Assembly: GCA_018105865.1 (NCBI GenBank)
Contig: CM030861.1
Location: forward strand, 8,726,584 to 8,790,583
DNA: 64,000 bases
From: Metaphire vulgaris
Taxonomy: Eukaryota; Annelida; Clitellata; Crassiclitellata; Megascolecidae
Reading direction: 5' to 3'
Below the pieces are notes generated by a model that was not told the DNA's origin, did no database searches, and saw only the letters and a list, made by a program, of their open reading frames with translations. Shown piece after piece: positions 22,403 to 33,533 of the stretch (position 1 is its first letter; every line of letters begins with the position of its first letter). The position numbers and the translations under genes were made by a program.

Positions 22403-22661
22403 CAGAGGTTCCCAAACTTTTTGGATCGCGGACCCCTATTTTGTTCCCAGTTTAGCTCGCGGACCACATTATTTAACAAGTGACAAGCAAAAAAGGTTAT
22501 CATCCTTCTGAAATGTAGTGACAAGCGAAAAAAGGTCATATGGGTTAGGGTTAGGCCTAACCCTAACCCTAACCCTAAATATTTTAGGAGGCTCTCGCGG
22601 ACCCCCGCCATATCCTTCGCGGACCCCCTCCGGTCCGCGGACCACAGTTTGGGAACCGCTG
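22403..22661. mobile_element. hAT-type MITE (CAGAGGTTCCCAAACT) with telomere-like core
   Basis: Ends CAGAGGTTCCCAAACTT / CAGTTTGGGAACCGCTG; 8-bp duplication TATTAACT / GATTAACT. The centre (about 22546-22578) has two TTAGGG units facing four CCCTAA units across GGCC. Confidence 0.92.
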
Positions 22662-23531
22662 GATTAACTGATATCCTCGATGAGATTAACGTAAATACCG
22701 ATTCGAGTGCAGTAACTGATGCTTTAAAGAAGATGGTGTAAAGGAAAGAAATGATTGAGTGTCATCAACGGAGTGCTGATGATTCAAATTAAGAGAGTTA
22801 ATTGAGGATGAAAGTGGGGGTAGTGTATAGGCTGAACAAAAACAGGTCCAAGGACAGAGTCATAGGTAGAAAGATATCGCGTGGCCCTCTAACGTCTTCA
22901 GTTGCAGATTAACAATTTTAGGCCCAGTACACAGATTTTAATGGAAGCCCACCGGATAAAAATCCTGTGAACCAATAGTCTACGTCGTGTCGATGAGACT
23001 TTAGATTCTTTTAAAATCTCGGAAAACTTTCAGTAAATTTACAGATTTACAGATCAACTTTCAGTAAATTTACAGATTTACAGATCAAGTATGAAAAGGT
23101 CGTGATGACCTTTTCTGGCTTGTCAAGTTTTTTTTCAGAACGTGGCGTGACAAATATGGTTGCATGTGCACGAATTTATATTGTCAATAGAAAAGGCGGG
23201 GGCCCCTAAATTTTGATTTTTCAGGTGAACTCGGTACCGACGTATAATTTCTACCGCGGCAAACCCGCCAATGAACGTCTTGAATAGTCTGACAAACAAA
23301 AAAGCTTGAACCTTTTTAGGACAAAGCTTCTAACAATTAAAACTTTAAAACTTTTCAGGGGCCCGTTATTGCTCTGCCTGTGGGCTCGGAATTTCTCTCG
23401 ACGGGCCTGCGCAACACGGTGATTTGACCCCGTCATTAGAGAAAGACAACTTTTACAACAGCACTCGTGCCTTGCCATAGCTGCAGTTGGCTACGATGGA
23501 TTTCGCAGATGGATTTTTCTAAATTAGGCTG

Positions 23532-23700
23532 ACGGATAATGGCAGAGTGGGTTACGCGCTGGAGCGGTAGGATGACGGAGCGAGGTTCAAACCCCGCTAG
23601 CGCTCCTAGTGGCTTTCAAATAAGCAGCAGTAATGCCTCCTAAGCCACTTTAAATCACGCTATTGTATTTCAAGCTATAGTTTAGACAATTAGTTTCTGC
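23532..23700 (+). mobile_element. tRNA-derived SINE (complete head)
   Basis: Pol III boxes are visible: A-box-like TGGCAGAGTGGGTTACGCGC and B-box GGTTCAAACCC (23584-23594), followed by the family body 'cctcctaagccactttaaat'. It lies in intron 2 of GT64 copy 3, on the opposite strand to the gene. Related copies are at 9160, 39100-39441 (minus) and 60597-60706 (minus). Confidence 0.85.
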
Positions 23701-23717
23701 TAGAGTACAAAACGCAC

Positions 23718-23788
23718 CTTCCAAACATTGAATGCATGTTGAAGGTCACTAGCGGAAAGCATAAGGTCATCATCAACGTTGAAAACGG
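23718..23788 (-). CDS. EXTL2-like GT64 glycosyltransferase copy 3, exon 2 (DDD motif)
   Basis: 71-bp exon encoding AVFNVDDDLMLSASDLQ, ending NVWK. The Asp triplet falls at residues about 169-171 of the 327-residue protein. Acceptor AG 23790-23789, donor GT 23717-23716, phases 1 and 0. Confidence 0.89.
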
Positions 23789-23932
23789 CTAAACATAATA
23801 ACAAAAAACAATTTAAATGACTAGATAGACTCAGGAATTCAAGTAAAATGACTAGATAGACATTTCAGGTATTCATTACTATTTAAGTAAAATGTTGATC
23901 GAGTGTGAGAGTAGCAAACGAACAATTTTATG

Positions 23933-24197
23933 CAGGCCTTTTTTGTAAAAAAAAATATTTTCCGGAACGGGGTATTTTCCGGAACTAGGCAAGATGGCAA
24001 GATTTCTATTTGCGCCTCTAAATTTCGGTGATGGCCTTTTTTAGTCGTCACGGAAGTTTTCAAATCCCTAAATCCCTATAAAACACTCCATTTTCCAGGT
24101 GATGACCTTTTTTAGTCGCCACAGCTATTTTTTTTAAATACCAGTCTTCCGATTTTCCGGAACGCCGTTCCGCCTCGTTCCGACCCAAAAAGCCCTG
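23933..24197. mobile_element. hAT-type MITE, family CAGG(A/C)CTTTTTTG
   Basis: Starts CAGGCCTTTTTTG, ends CCCAAAAAGCCCTG, with a perfect 8-bp duplication ATTTTATG (23925-23932, 24198-24205). Body rich in 'ttccggaacg'. Sister at 42220-42490. It lies in intron 1 of copy 3 and is absent from copies 1 and 2. Confidence 0.92.
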
Positions 24198-24411
24198 ATT
24201 TTATGAGCAGCGATGGTGACAGCCATTGCCATTAGAGGAGAAATTTTTCTTTTGTGTTTTTCTTTTGTCAAACTTGTCTGTTGTATTATTGGACTCTTAG
24301 CGTTTTTGTTTCCGGGACTTTATTTCCAAGTCGTTATGGCGATGCTGTCTACACAAACTACCATAACTGTTGGTGCTTCTATTTTACAAAAGAAAACTAT
24401 TAAAAACGTAC

Positions 24412-24901
24412 CATCTGTTTGAATTTCAGGAAAATTGACGAACCTTCCTGTCAAAACATTCGGCTTCCGACGAACGAATAATTTCTCGCTGCAACTGATA
24501 TTCATCGATTCTCTGATCGGAGGAACTACTTTCTCGTTTGACCAAAGCAAAACCAATCGATCGACAAATGGCATACGAATGTAATGTTCAATGACTTCGC
24601 GATACGACTCAAATCTGTCATACACCATTGTCATCACCGTAAAGTTATCCAGAGCGTCATAGGGAGTGACGGGAATGTTATATCCAGACTGCGACATTGC
24701 ACCAGCGTCAGGAAGAAACGCCCTGTCGCACTTCTCGTACTTTTCAGTATCATTGGGTCTAAAATTGAGGACAAGATGTCCGGCTCTTTCACTTTTACTG
24801 ACGTGTCTAGGCTGAAACCAGAGTGTAAGGACGATAATGATACTGGTCATCCAAACTACTACTGATAGAAGTCCTTTTCTATTCGTAAATAACCCGGTCA
24901 T
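24412..24901 (-). CDS. EXTL2-like GT64 glycosyltransferase copy 3, exon 1
   Basis: ATG at 24901, donor GTACGT at 24411. Cytosolic MTGLFTNRKG, hydrophobic anchor of about 20 residues (VVVWMTSIIIVLTLWF), stem with a single SKSER unit, then PYDALDNFTVMTMVYDRFE, MPFVDRLVLLWSN and RFVNFPEIQTD of the GT64 fold. NIS glycosylation site. Type II Golgi/ER topology. 490 bp leaves phase 1 for exon 2. This copy is the best candidate for a functional gene of the cluster. Confidence 0.9.
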
Positions 24902-26140
24902 CTTTCTGCAGTACGTATATAGGCTATTACTTCAATGACGATACGAACATAATCAGCAGGAGAAATATTTTATGAAGGATAAGCCAATTGGAGTAATTAT
25001 GCATCGTTCTTATCTTCTAACTGGTCATTGCTTTATATGTCAGTGTTTTTCTCTCAATCTACAAGAACAACGTCATCTAGCTGTTGAACCCAAAAGTCGA
25101 GTAGTCTAGCACGCCGTTGGCTGGTGAAAATGACGTTTAAATCGATCTGTCTAGCTGTGATATACAGTGTGAGCATTGGACAGGTCACAGATTGCAAGTG
25201 AAAACTCGACTTAATGGACAATCGTGGACTCTTGAAAACGTTTCAATTGATGTACAAATCATAAAACAAGTTTATCACCAGGACGTATGTTGTATAGGCC
25301 TATGCCCCACTTTCAAGAAATTTGCCTTCGCTCGTCATCAGGCAATAGACCTATGTTTACAAGACTGACAAATATCAGTACACAAATTCAACGTTAAGCT
25401 ATTGTTAACTCGCACAAAGCATCGCCATTCAACCAGAATTGTCGACTCATTGCAGAATGTTTCGATGGGAAGTAGGGACCCCTGTTCGGGCCGCTATCTG
25501 TTGTGGGTTTTGAAGATGATTATGTTTCATACAGTTCATTGTCTATGTTTCACCATGTGAATTTCAGGTCTGAGGAGAGGGAGGTGCAGCCGGTACATTG
25601 TACCGGGGCACATGGAGTTTTCAGGGGCCCAGTCGCCCAGATCCGGTGATGATAAGATATTTTTTGCTTGTCAGGCTGTTTTTGGAGAGTTTATAAGGTT
25701 TTTGTTTGTCAAGTTTTTTTGATACTTTATAGATGTTTCTTAATGGCCCGCCAGTTTTTTTGTGCATCGGCCCGAAATTTCTCTCGGCGGCCCTGGTGAA
25801 TTTATTCAGTAGGACTGTAACAAAGTCCTAAATAAGCCTTAGATGATGTAGGTAAATGGTGTACCGTTTTGCATAATACCATCACGCATATATATTCCAG
25901 AGTTTATATCATCATCTTCCGATGCAATACAGTACTACTGCCAGGCTGCTGCTGAAGTAGGCTGGCGTCAGCGGCGTAATAGGCCTATTTAAAGACCAGT
26001 CAAGAAGTGTGAGTAGTTAAAATATGTCAGACTTCGTGGGATACAGTTTAAGCTTATTTTGCATAAAACTGTTATTTTATCCATTCAGTGGTTTTCACAC
26101 AGGCTTACTTAGCTTAGCCTCCCACTAAAAATCACATTAA
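24902..26140. other. Upstream flank of GT64 copy 3, no gene seen
   Basis: Paralogous to the flanks of copies 1 and 2 as far as about 25400. It then holds a MITE-like GC-rich segment with 'tttttgcttgtcagg' (about 25570-25800) and a SINE 3' end at 26090-26145. Confidence 0.55.
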
Positions 26141-26142
26141 AA

Positions 26143-26143
<1 letters not shown>

Positions 26144-26236
<93 letters not shown>

Positions 26237-26353
26237 AAGACGCACCTATTCAACATCTCGTTTCCACATTTATTGTAAAGCACCCTTGACTTTGGCCCTT
26301 GCTATGTTACGGCGCTATATAAATTGTCATGAACAATAACAATAACAATAACA

Positions 26354-26425
<72 letters not shown>
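26144..26425. repeat. (ATT)n arrays flanking a LINE 3' UTR block
   Basis: Two long ATT runs (26144-26235, 26355-26425) flank 'ttgtaaagcacccttgacttt...ggcgctatataaattgtca', a CR1/L2-type 3' end. Confidence 0.88.
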
Positions 26426-26429
26426 GCTA

Positions 26430-26725
26430 GAATACAGAACACTAAAGGAAGAGTGTTAGAAATGGGTTTCCGTACCCATTTAGTCTCTCTGTTACAGGTA
26501 GCACAACCATACGTAAAAACCGATAGATCGTTTTAAAATCGCAGTAACTGTTTCTGAGTGGTTCAAGGTCCATAGCGGCGTTCGACAGGGATGTGTGTTA
26601 TCTCCGTATCTATTTAACATCATTGGTGAAATGGCCTCGAGAGGAGCCTTAGAGAGATAGAACAAGGGTTTCAAAATTAGAGGCGGGAAAATCAACAACT
26701 TAAGATAAGCTGATGGCAATTATGT
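26430..26725 (+). mobile_element. LINE reverse transcriptase fragment
   Basis: The frame reads LEMGFRTHLVSLLQ..., then EWFKVHSGVRQGCVLSPYLFN, IIGEMASRGALE, GFKIRGGKINNL, with the catalytic YADD degraded to stop-ADG. 'GVRQGCVLSPxLFN' is reverse transcriptase block 4 of LINEs. Several stops, so it is dead. Confidence 0.88.
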
Positions 26726-26738
26726 TGATTGTTATATC

Positions 26739-26870
26739 CAGTGTTTATTCTAGGCCTTCTCTGGGGGAATCCCCCACAAGTTTTACATTTTTACCCGGCC
26801 CCCCAAAAAAATTGTATATGTTGCATTGGGGATGGAAATCCCCCCCCCCAAAAAAAAAGTGTGGCGAGCC
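26739..26870. mobile_element. Truncated MITE, family CAGTGTTTATTCTA
   Basis: Left end CAGTGTTTATTCTAGGCC and the C-rich body are recognisable; the right end is missing. Confidence 0.7.
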
Positions 26871-26913
26871 AAACAGATACACTAAATAAGACAATCATGC
26901 ATGCACTTCTTAA

Positions 26914-26985
26914 CCCCTTAACTGGGGATCCCGGATATATCCGTCCATTTTACATTGAGTTACAGTTAAATACACGGTTAAGGGG
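26914..26985. mobile_element. piggyBac-like mini-MITE flanked by TTAA
   Basis: 72 bp between TTAA sites at 26910-26913 and 26986-26989. Ends CCCCTTAACTG / CGGTTAAGGGG form the inverted repeat. TTAA duplication and CCC-starting ends are diagnostic of piggyBac relatives. Confidence 0.82.
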
Positions 26986-26999
26986 TTAAGGGACTTCCT

Positions 27000-27490
27000 A
27001 TTGAAGAATCTCCATCAGCAGATCATTATCTTTATTCGAGTGATGAGGACGCGAGTGAGTCGATCTGTTCTGCTCGACCTCGTCCGACAGCTTGCAGTTA
27101 TTTCGATAGTCACTGTGCATGGTGTATCGTCAATGCCACACAAATAACAACACAGGACCAGGGCCTCCGAGAGGGGGGCAGGGGGGGGGCAACTGCACAA
27201 TCTATAATTAACAATAAAATGAGTGATAACACTAAAGAATGGTTAAGAAGTTAGCTCAGCACAGGGGCCCGAAAAAAGGTCGTCAACACTTCATAAACGG
27301 CTGAGAAGCAAAAAAAAGGTAGTCAAGAAATTAATACTTCTCAAGGGCCCGTCGCCCATTCTGCACAGGGGCCCGGAATTTCTCTCGGAGGGCCTGCACA
27401 GGATGGACGTAAATGGTCTGGTTCGTGATTTGAACTTATCCAAGAACAAAGCAGAATTGCTAGGCTCAAGACTCCAACAGTGTAATTATT
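27000..27490 (+). pseudogene. Second remnant of the uncharacterised family seen at 12189-13312
   Basis: The frame at 27412-27490 reads NGLVRDLNLSKNKAELLGSRLQQ, matching DLDLPKSSAELLGSRLKEK of the other remnant. An acidic stretch before it (about 27000-27060, ...SADHYLYSSDEDASES) may belong to the same gene. A MITE-like insertion lies between them. Confidence 0.6.
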
Positions 27491-28370
27491 AATCTTCTAG
27501 AAGAAGATGTCACAACCGACGGCGTAGTGACACCAGGGATTATATCGGTATATATACTGCCCCCCCCGCCCCCAAATCAGTCTACCTTAACGTTTTTTAT
27601 GTGGTTGTTTCTCCTCCTTGACCCAGGACGAATTTGATATTGTGCCAGTGTCGCTTTAACTTTTGTTAGTTACCGTTTTGTTCACATGCGGAACATTCAC
27701 GTGTGTTTTGATTTTGAAATAGCAATGACTAGTTAAGATTTATACCCCCTCCCAAATCAATTTCCTGGCCACGACGCTTGTCATAATTACTTCATATCGA
27801 AAACGCCACTATCAGTTGAAGCAGTTCTTCAGAAAGGAAGGTAATCTGCATGGTATTCTGTCCATTTATATAGAAGGCTTCATGAATGCCTTAGAAATCA
27901 CTTGTGACCCGCAAGAATGTGGGCTATTTTTTAATCTAACTGTAGTGAGAAATAGTGAGCGATCGTTCTAAGAGTAAGAGTACTAGATCCAAATTTTTGC
28001 ATTCTTCCCGAATAAACAAATTTGATATCTATTGATTTTTCAGTTCGCAAAACTTTAGTCTAAATTAAGTAAGTTAGGGTTAGAGCAGCGGTGGTCCTCG
28101 GGTCCCTTTACTGTACGATCCACACTTGAACTTTTTTAAAATTTTGCGTCCCACCTGTTAAATTAATCGATGGCGTTATACAGTAGAGATCAAGTGTAAA
28201 TAAGGTCATAACTTCTTTTTTGCTTGTCAGACTTTTTAGGAGTTTAAAGAATACACCAGCAACACTTTCGACATGCAGGACAACCCACCTTAATTACAGT
28301 CTATTTGTGGGCTGAAATATCCTTCCGTTACTAATTTTCGACGATTTGCTATTACGATCATGATAATATT

Positions 28371-28610
28371 CAGTAGCGGTTCCACGTGGGGGATGAGTGG
28401 GGAAGCATACCCACACCGGACTTTCGGATTTTTTTGCTTGTCAACCTATTTTTCGGTAAAAATTTAGTAAAATGAGGGATACAATTCCCTTTTTCCCAGC
28501 CTTTCTCGGCAAATTTTAGTGATTTTTCTCTTCTAGTTTCATCCCCTTCACCAACTTTCTATGAATTCATTCATCCCATCCCCCACCAAGAAATCCTGGA
28601 ACCGCCACTG
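28371..28610. mobile_element. hAT-type MITE, family CAGTRGCGG
   Basis: Ends CAGTAGCGGTTCCACG / GGAACCGCCACTG; perfect 8-bp duplication ATAATATT. Contains the 'tttttttgcttgtca' module. Confidence 0.93.
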
Positions 28611-28627
28611 ATAATATTGGTCTGAGC

Positions 28628-29103
28628 CAGTGATGGGCAACTAGTTAACTAATTGCCTGCTAACTAAAAGTTAACTACTTTTTTATTATTTTTAATTAAA
28701 TATAAATAGTTTAGTTAAAATGATTTTAACTTGTTTAGTTAATAACAAATTTTAACTAAAAATTTTTAGTTGGTGATCCGAAATTACAGTACCTTTTATC
28801 TATTCTTTTATGGGTAATTTTTTCATGACAACGATAAAGTCACTGATCTTGGTGAGACCAGTGTATTTTTACAATCTTTGATCTCGTTGAAAGGAGAATG
28901 ATTAAAATAATGGTTCATATCACATGCTGCCAATCGTAGCATGAATACATACTTGATACTTGAAAAATAGTTGTAAAATTAGTTGCAAAAAGTTTAACTA
29001 TATTTTTTAGTTTAGTTAACTATTTTAGAAAATTATTAAAGAACTAAAAGTTTAACTGGAAATTTAGTTATAGTTTATAATAAAAAATAGTTGCCCATCA
29101 CTG
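28628..29103. mobile_element. hAT-type MITE, family CAGTGATGGGCAACTA
   Basis: Ends CAGTGATGGGCAACTAGTT / TAGTTGCCCATCACTG; duplication GTCTGAGC / GTCTGAAC. AT-rich body with many 'tttagttaac' motifs. Confidence 0.9.
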
Positions 29104-29465
29104 GTCTGAACAAGTCCTTTTACTTATATTATTTGAATTGTTATTATTGATTGTTATTGTTCATGAAATTTTATAGCAAACGACCAAAGTCAGGCTTTTA
29201 GGTTTTTAAATAAATATCAAACCCATGAATACTACAGACATGGGCCTACAGTTGGAGATTTTACATATTATGAAGGGGCGTCACTTATAAAGAACGCAAG
29301 AAAAAGTTATAATAAAAAATTCGTTCCAAGTCGATTTTTGATGCAGCAATTTTTGACAAACGACCTATAGGCTTTTAGGTTTTTTTAAAACATAAAACCC
29401 TGTTTGCTTGTGGGTAGGGCCTACGTCTTAACAATAGTTAGGAACCGCTGATATAGAGACACATA

Positions 29466-30060
29466 TATATTTATCCTATCGCCATCTTGCGAATGGATGT
29501 GTCTAAATATGATTTTTTTCCGTATGTGTATACTGTATACCAGGGATGGGCAAAGTGCGACCCGCGGGCCGAATGCGGCCCTCGAAGCCATGTTGTGCGG
29601 CCCCCGACATCGAAAAATATTGCATTAATGTGCGGCCCTCTAAAACATATGAAACATTTGTCAACGCCTCACTGGAAAATTCAGCATTCAAATTGGATTT
29701 TCACTTTGGCATTTGATCGTTAACTAGAAATAATGCTCTTAATATTGACTTTTTTCGAATTGACAGTCTTGGCTCATTAGTAATTCACTTATACTGAACA
29801 GACTACTTTAAATTTAATTCTAAATGTCGAAAAAAATGTGCGGCCCTCGGCTTTCGTCACATACACTTTTGCGGCCCTCGGATAAAAATTTGTGCCCATC
29901 ACTGCTGTATACTATACATTGTATAGAGAAATGAATTTTGGCCAATAAATTGCTTATAGACTCCAATAGCGTAACACTTAATCTACTTAGTCCATGGCTC
30001 ACTGTTGTTTTGAGGCCGTCTAGTCTCCCATCTTCATTGCGACTGATTCAGGTGTAGCAT
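29466..30060 (-). repeat. Inverted partial copy of the GT64 3' flank
   Basis: Reverse complement matches 7530-7925 and 20040-20240 ('ctacagtagaaggcc'-like and 'gcatccaattcgcaagatgg'). It is interrupted by the MITE 29541-29904. No GT64 exon is attached. Confidence 0.75.
29541..29904. mobile_element. hAT-type MITE, family CAGGGATGGGCAAA
   Basis: Ends CAGGGATGGGCAAAGTG / TTGTGCCCATCACTG; perfect 8-bp duplication CTGTATAC. Contains repeated 'tgcggccctc'. Confidence 0.93.
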
Positions 30061-30142
30061 ATTATATTAACCCCATATAATAATAACTCCCCAGTCATCC
30101 TTATATCATTATATATATATATAATAATAATCCCTCCCCATT

Positions 30143-30144
30143 AT

Positions 30145-30209
<65 letters not shown>
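30143..30209. repeat. (AAT)n microsatellite
   Basis: About 22 units between palindromic arms (see the hairpin entry at 30216). Confidence 0.9.
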
Positions 30210-30210
<1 letters not shown>

Positions 30211-30215
30211 TTCTA

Positions 30216-30281
30216 TATAATAATGACTCCCCAGTCATTATTATTATTAAATGTAATAATGACTGGGGAGTCATTATTATA
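30216..30281. repeat. Perfect inverted repeat (28-bp arms)
   Basis: Arm 30216-30243 (tataataatgactccccagt...) is the exact reverse complement of 30254-30281, with a 10-base loop. A further near-identical arm lies at about 30071-30098. Confidence 0.92.
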
Positions 30282-30566
30282 TGGGGTCATTATGACATAC
30301 TATGCCGGGCGGGCCCTTTTGACTCTATGGCTTTTGGTTGTCGCCCAGCAGATAGGCTTTAGGTTCTTGTTTCTGGTATTGATTTGGCGCCACAGTGTAC
30401 TAAATTTCAGTCATGTGAATTCGTAGACATGTGATCCGTTAATAATAGCCAGTCAATGAGGAGGTATACATAAACGAAAGCGAAAGAAGAATTTATGAAA
30501 ATTGCGGTGTGGTTAAGCTGTGAAATCTTGCAACCATGCAGAACCTTTCTTTATTAAACGCTTAAT

Positions 30567-30573
30567 AAGGTTA

Positions 30574-30618
<45 letters not shown>
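30567..30618. repeat. (ATT)n microsatellite
   Basis: About 17 units. Confidence 0.88.
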
Positions 30619-30619
<1 letters not shown>

Positions 30620-30810
30620 TTCATTATTAACGTACTGATTAATGTGGTAACTCGTTCAAACGAACTGCATGAACACATTAACAAAGTTACAAATAACTCG
30701 TGCGAAATAACCATGTTTTCTTATTGTGTTAAGTAAGACGCGTTCCTGCAGGAATAACAAACCAAAGCAGGCTCTCACGTTTTTCAAACTTTCGAATTTT
30801 TATATCCTAC

Positions 30811-31045
30811 ATGTATGTATGTATGTATGTATGTATGTATGTATGTATGTATGTATGTATGTATGTATGTATGTATGTATGTATGTATGTATGTATGTAT
30901 GTATGTATGTATGTATGTATGTATGTATGTATATATGTATGTATGTATGTACATGTATGTATGTATGTATGTATGTATGTATGTATGTATGTATGTATGT
31001 ATGTATGTATGTATGTATGTATGTATGTATGTATGTATGTATGTA
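30811..31045. repeat. (ATGT)n tetranucleotide array
   Basis: About 58 units, nearly pure. Opens Tyr-Val-Cys-Met frames in three registers that are not genes. Confidence 0.96.
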
Positions 31046-31057
31046 TATATATATATA

Positions 31058-31322
31058 CAGTGGCGGCTCCACGTGGGGGATGAGTGAGGATGCATCCCCC
31101 ACCGGACTTCTTTTTTACTTGTCAAACCTATTTTTTGGTAAAGATCTACTAAGACTACGGGGAAAAACTGCGATAAAAGTGTAGTTAAAGTAGGGGAAAA
31201 TTATCTTTTGTCAGTTTTTTTGGCAAATTTTATTGAGTTTTTCCTTCTCTTTTCATCTCCCACCAACCTCCTATGAATTCATTTCACCCCCCCCTCACCA
31301 AGAAATTCTGGAACCGCCACTG
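31058..31322. mobile_element. hAT-type MITE, family CAGTGGCGGCTCC, inserted in (ATGT)n
   Basis: Ends CAGTGGCGGCTCCACG / GGAACCGCCACTG. ATGT units follow on the right ('tgtatgtatg'), so it landed inside the tetranucleotide array. Confidence 0.9.
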
Positions 31323-31987
31323 TGTATGTATGAATGTCACACTACTGATATCAGTGGTTTTATATCCATTGATCCATAAGCAGCAGTTTTTCTATGGAGT
31401 TAGATATCCTCACACCATCTATATTGTGCATTTTTGCACATGATTTTGGGCTTGATCTTTACCGGCGCCAGACTTAGAATCAGAGGAGAGAGGGGAGGGA
31501 GATTAGAGAAGGAGGGGACTGAACCAAAAATGGTAGGAGCCCCTTCAAAAATCTTGGCGATGCCCTAATCCGGCCATTTAGAATAATGGGAAGGAGAGTT
31601 GTCACGAGCTAGCCACACCCCATTCCAAGAATTCCTTACGACACCAGTGTGCGTGACTATACTGTATAATGGTTACCCATGTGTGACTGTTTGGGTCACG
31701 TTTTTGTGAGCGTGTCGAGTAACGCCGCAAAAAGCACACAGTAAAGGTCGCGGGACTAATGGACTATGGTGCTTGAGTTCAGCCTGTCTTCAAATTATAA
31801 CGTCCAGCCAAGCGAACAAAGAATGCTAGCAAGAATAACTGTTTGAATTTATCGATGGCGCGATTTCCATTTGCCCTAAAAATAAGGTTTTACGATCGCT
31901 GTCTTTATATGGCTGATGTTTCACCCTCTCTTCGAAAGAACGATTTACGATCTCGTTTCTTATTATTATTACAGGCAGAAGATATTC

Positions 31988-32005
31988 ACGACAACGAATA
32001 AACAA

Positions 32006-32102
<97 letters not shown>

Positions 32103-32265
32103 CTACTACTACTACTACTACTACTACTACTAGGCTACAACAACTACTACTACTACTATTATGATTACTACTACTACCACCACTACAACTACTACTACTA
32201 CTACTATTATGATTACTACTACTACCACCACTACAGCTGCTACTACTACTACCCCTCCCCCATCG
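31988..32265. repeat. (ACT)n array with diverged copies
   Basis: Pure ACT to about 32150, then ACT/ATT/ACC mixtures containing two ~55-bp repeats ('attactactactaccaccac'). Confidence 0.92.
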
Positions 32266-32422
32266 CCACTATCACCATTGTATTATGCAACACTTGTACC
32301 ACTACAGCTGCTAATATTATTAGGCTATTACTATCACCATTGTATTATGCAACACTTGTAATTATTATTATTATTATTAAGTTACTGTACTATCAATTCG
32401 GACGTTTTCAAGATGTTACCTT

Positions 32423-32613
32423 CAGTGGCGGCTCTAGGATTTGGCAAGTGGGGGGCCGTTGGGGTGGCAACTTCTAATCATGGAAGGGCCAACCATTTGT
32501 TGTTTAATGTATGTAGCATTAAGTATAGGGTCCAAACTGGGGGCCACTGAGGGGGGCGGCAGGCTCTCATTAGGGGGCACGGGCCCTCTGGACCCCCGGT
32601 GGAACCGCCTCTG
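32423..32613. mobile_element. hAT-type MITE, family CAGTGGCGGCTC
   Basis: Ends CAGTGGCGGCTCTAGG / GGAACCGCCTCTG; duplication GTTACCTT / GTTGCCTT. Confidence 0.91.
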
Positions 32614-32904
32614 GTTGCCTTCAGTCACATTCCCCTCTCTAAGACGTCGTGACAACAGAATTATAGAGGAATGGACACCAGGAGATGAGGACTCGGTGGG
32701 AAGGGGAAGGGGAGGGGAGGAAATGTCGTGAGTTGCGTCGTGACCTCTCTTCTTCCATCGTGATAATTGTGCACTTCGTCATTTTTTTCGTCATCGTCGA
32801 CATCTTCTTCATCATCTTCATCATCATAATATCGTCATTTCCACCGTCATCATTATCATCGTCGTCTTCATCATAATCGTCATCATCATCACCTTGTTTA
32901 ATAC

Positions 32905-32996
32905 CTCATTCTTGTAAAGCGCTTTTGACTTGGCCTCTGTTAGCTATGCTTACGGCGCTTAAGAAATTGTCATAGGTCTATAATAATAATAATAAC

Positions 32997-33071
<75 letters not shown>

Positions 33072-33141
33072 CACCAACAATGAGAAATCCTACTGAATAA
33101 TTTAAAATCCAGTTGTTTTGTTGTTATTATTGATTATGATT

Positions 33142-33174
<33 letters not shown>

Positions 33175-33193
33175 GATTATTATTATGATTATG

Positions 33194-33239
<46 letters not shown>
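32905..33239. repeat. LINE 3' UTR remnant with (AAT)n, (GAT)n and (ATT)n arrays
   Basis: 'ttgtaaagcgcttttgact...gcgcttaagaaattgtca' (32912-32975) is a CR1/L2-like 3' end. It is followed by AAT (to 33071) and GAT/ATT (33132-33239) arrays. Confidence 0.85.
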
Positions 33240-33243
<4 letters not shown>

Positions 33244-33455
33244 CAGTGGTTTTCAGGATTTCGAATTTCTCTAAGTAACGAAATGCCACAAGTGAACATT
33301 TATATTCGAGAGTGGACCTCGACTCTCAGTTATGATAGCAGCCGAAGTGTCTCGTAGTCTTTCGTGGTTATAGCACAGCGAAGGTCTCAAGGCCTGGCCG
33401 GGGCGGATGATGGAGGGAGGGGGAGACGAGCACAAGATAACAAAGACGACTCAGG

Positions 33456-33458
<3 letters not shown>

Positions 33459-33529
<71 letters not shown>
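33459..33529. repeat. (GA)n in the promoter-like region
   Basis: About 35 GA units; a shorter GA run is at 33837-33859. Confidence 0.93.

Positions 33530-33533
<4 letters not shown>

Noticed and set aside
22546..22578. Interstitial telomere or chromosome fusion point
   Set aside because: Only six units, contained within a MITE with its own target duplication.
23532..23610. A functional tRNA gene
   Set aside because: A and B boxes are present, but the cloverleaf is poor, the body is shared with truncated copies, and the context is that of a SINE. The same holds for 48640-48893, 39384-39441 and 60630-60706.
30726..31184. Long Tyr-Val-Cys-Met and Thr-Tyr-Ile-His frames
   Set aside because: They are the three-register reading of the (ATGT)n array; no gene signals.
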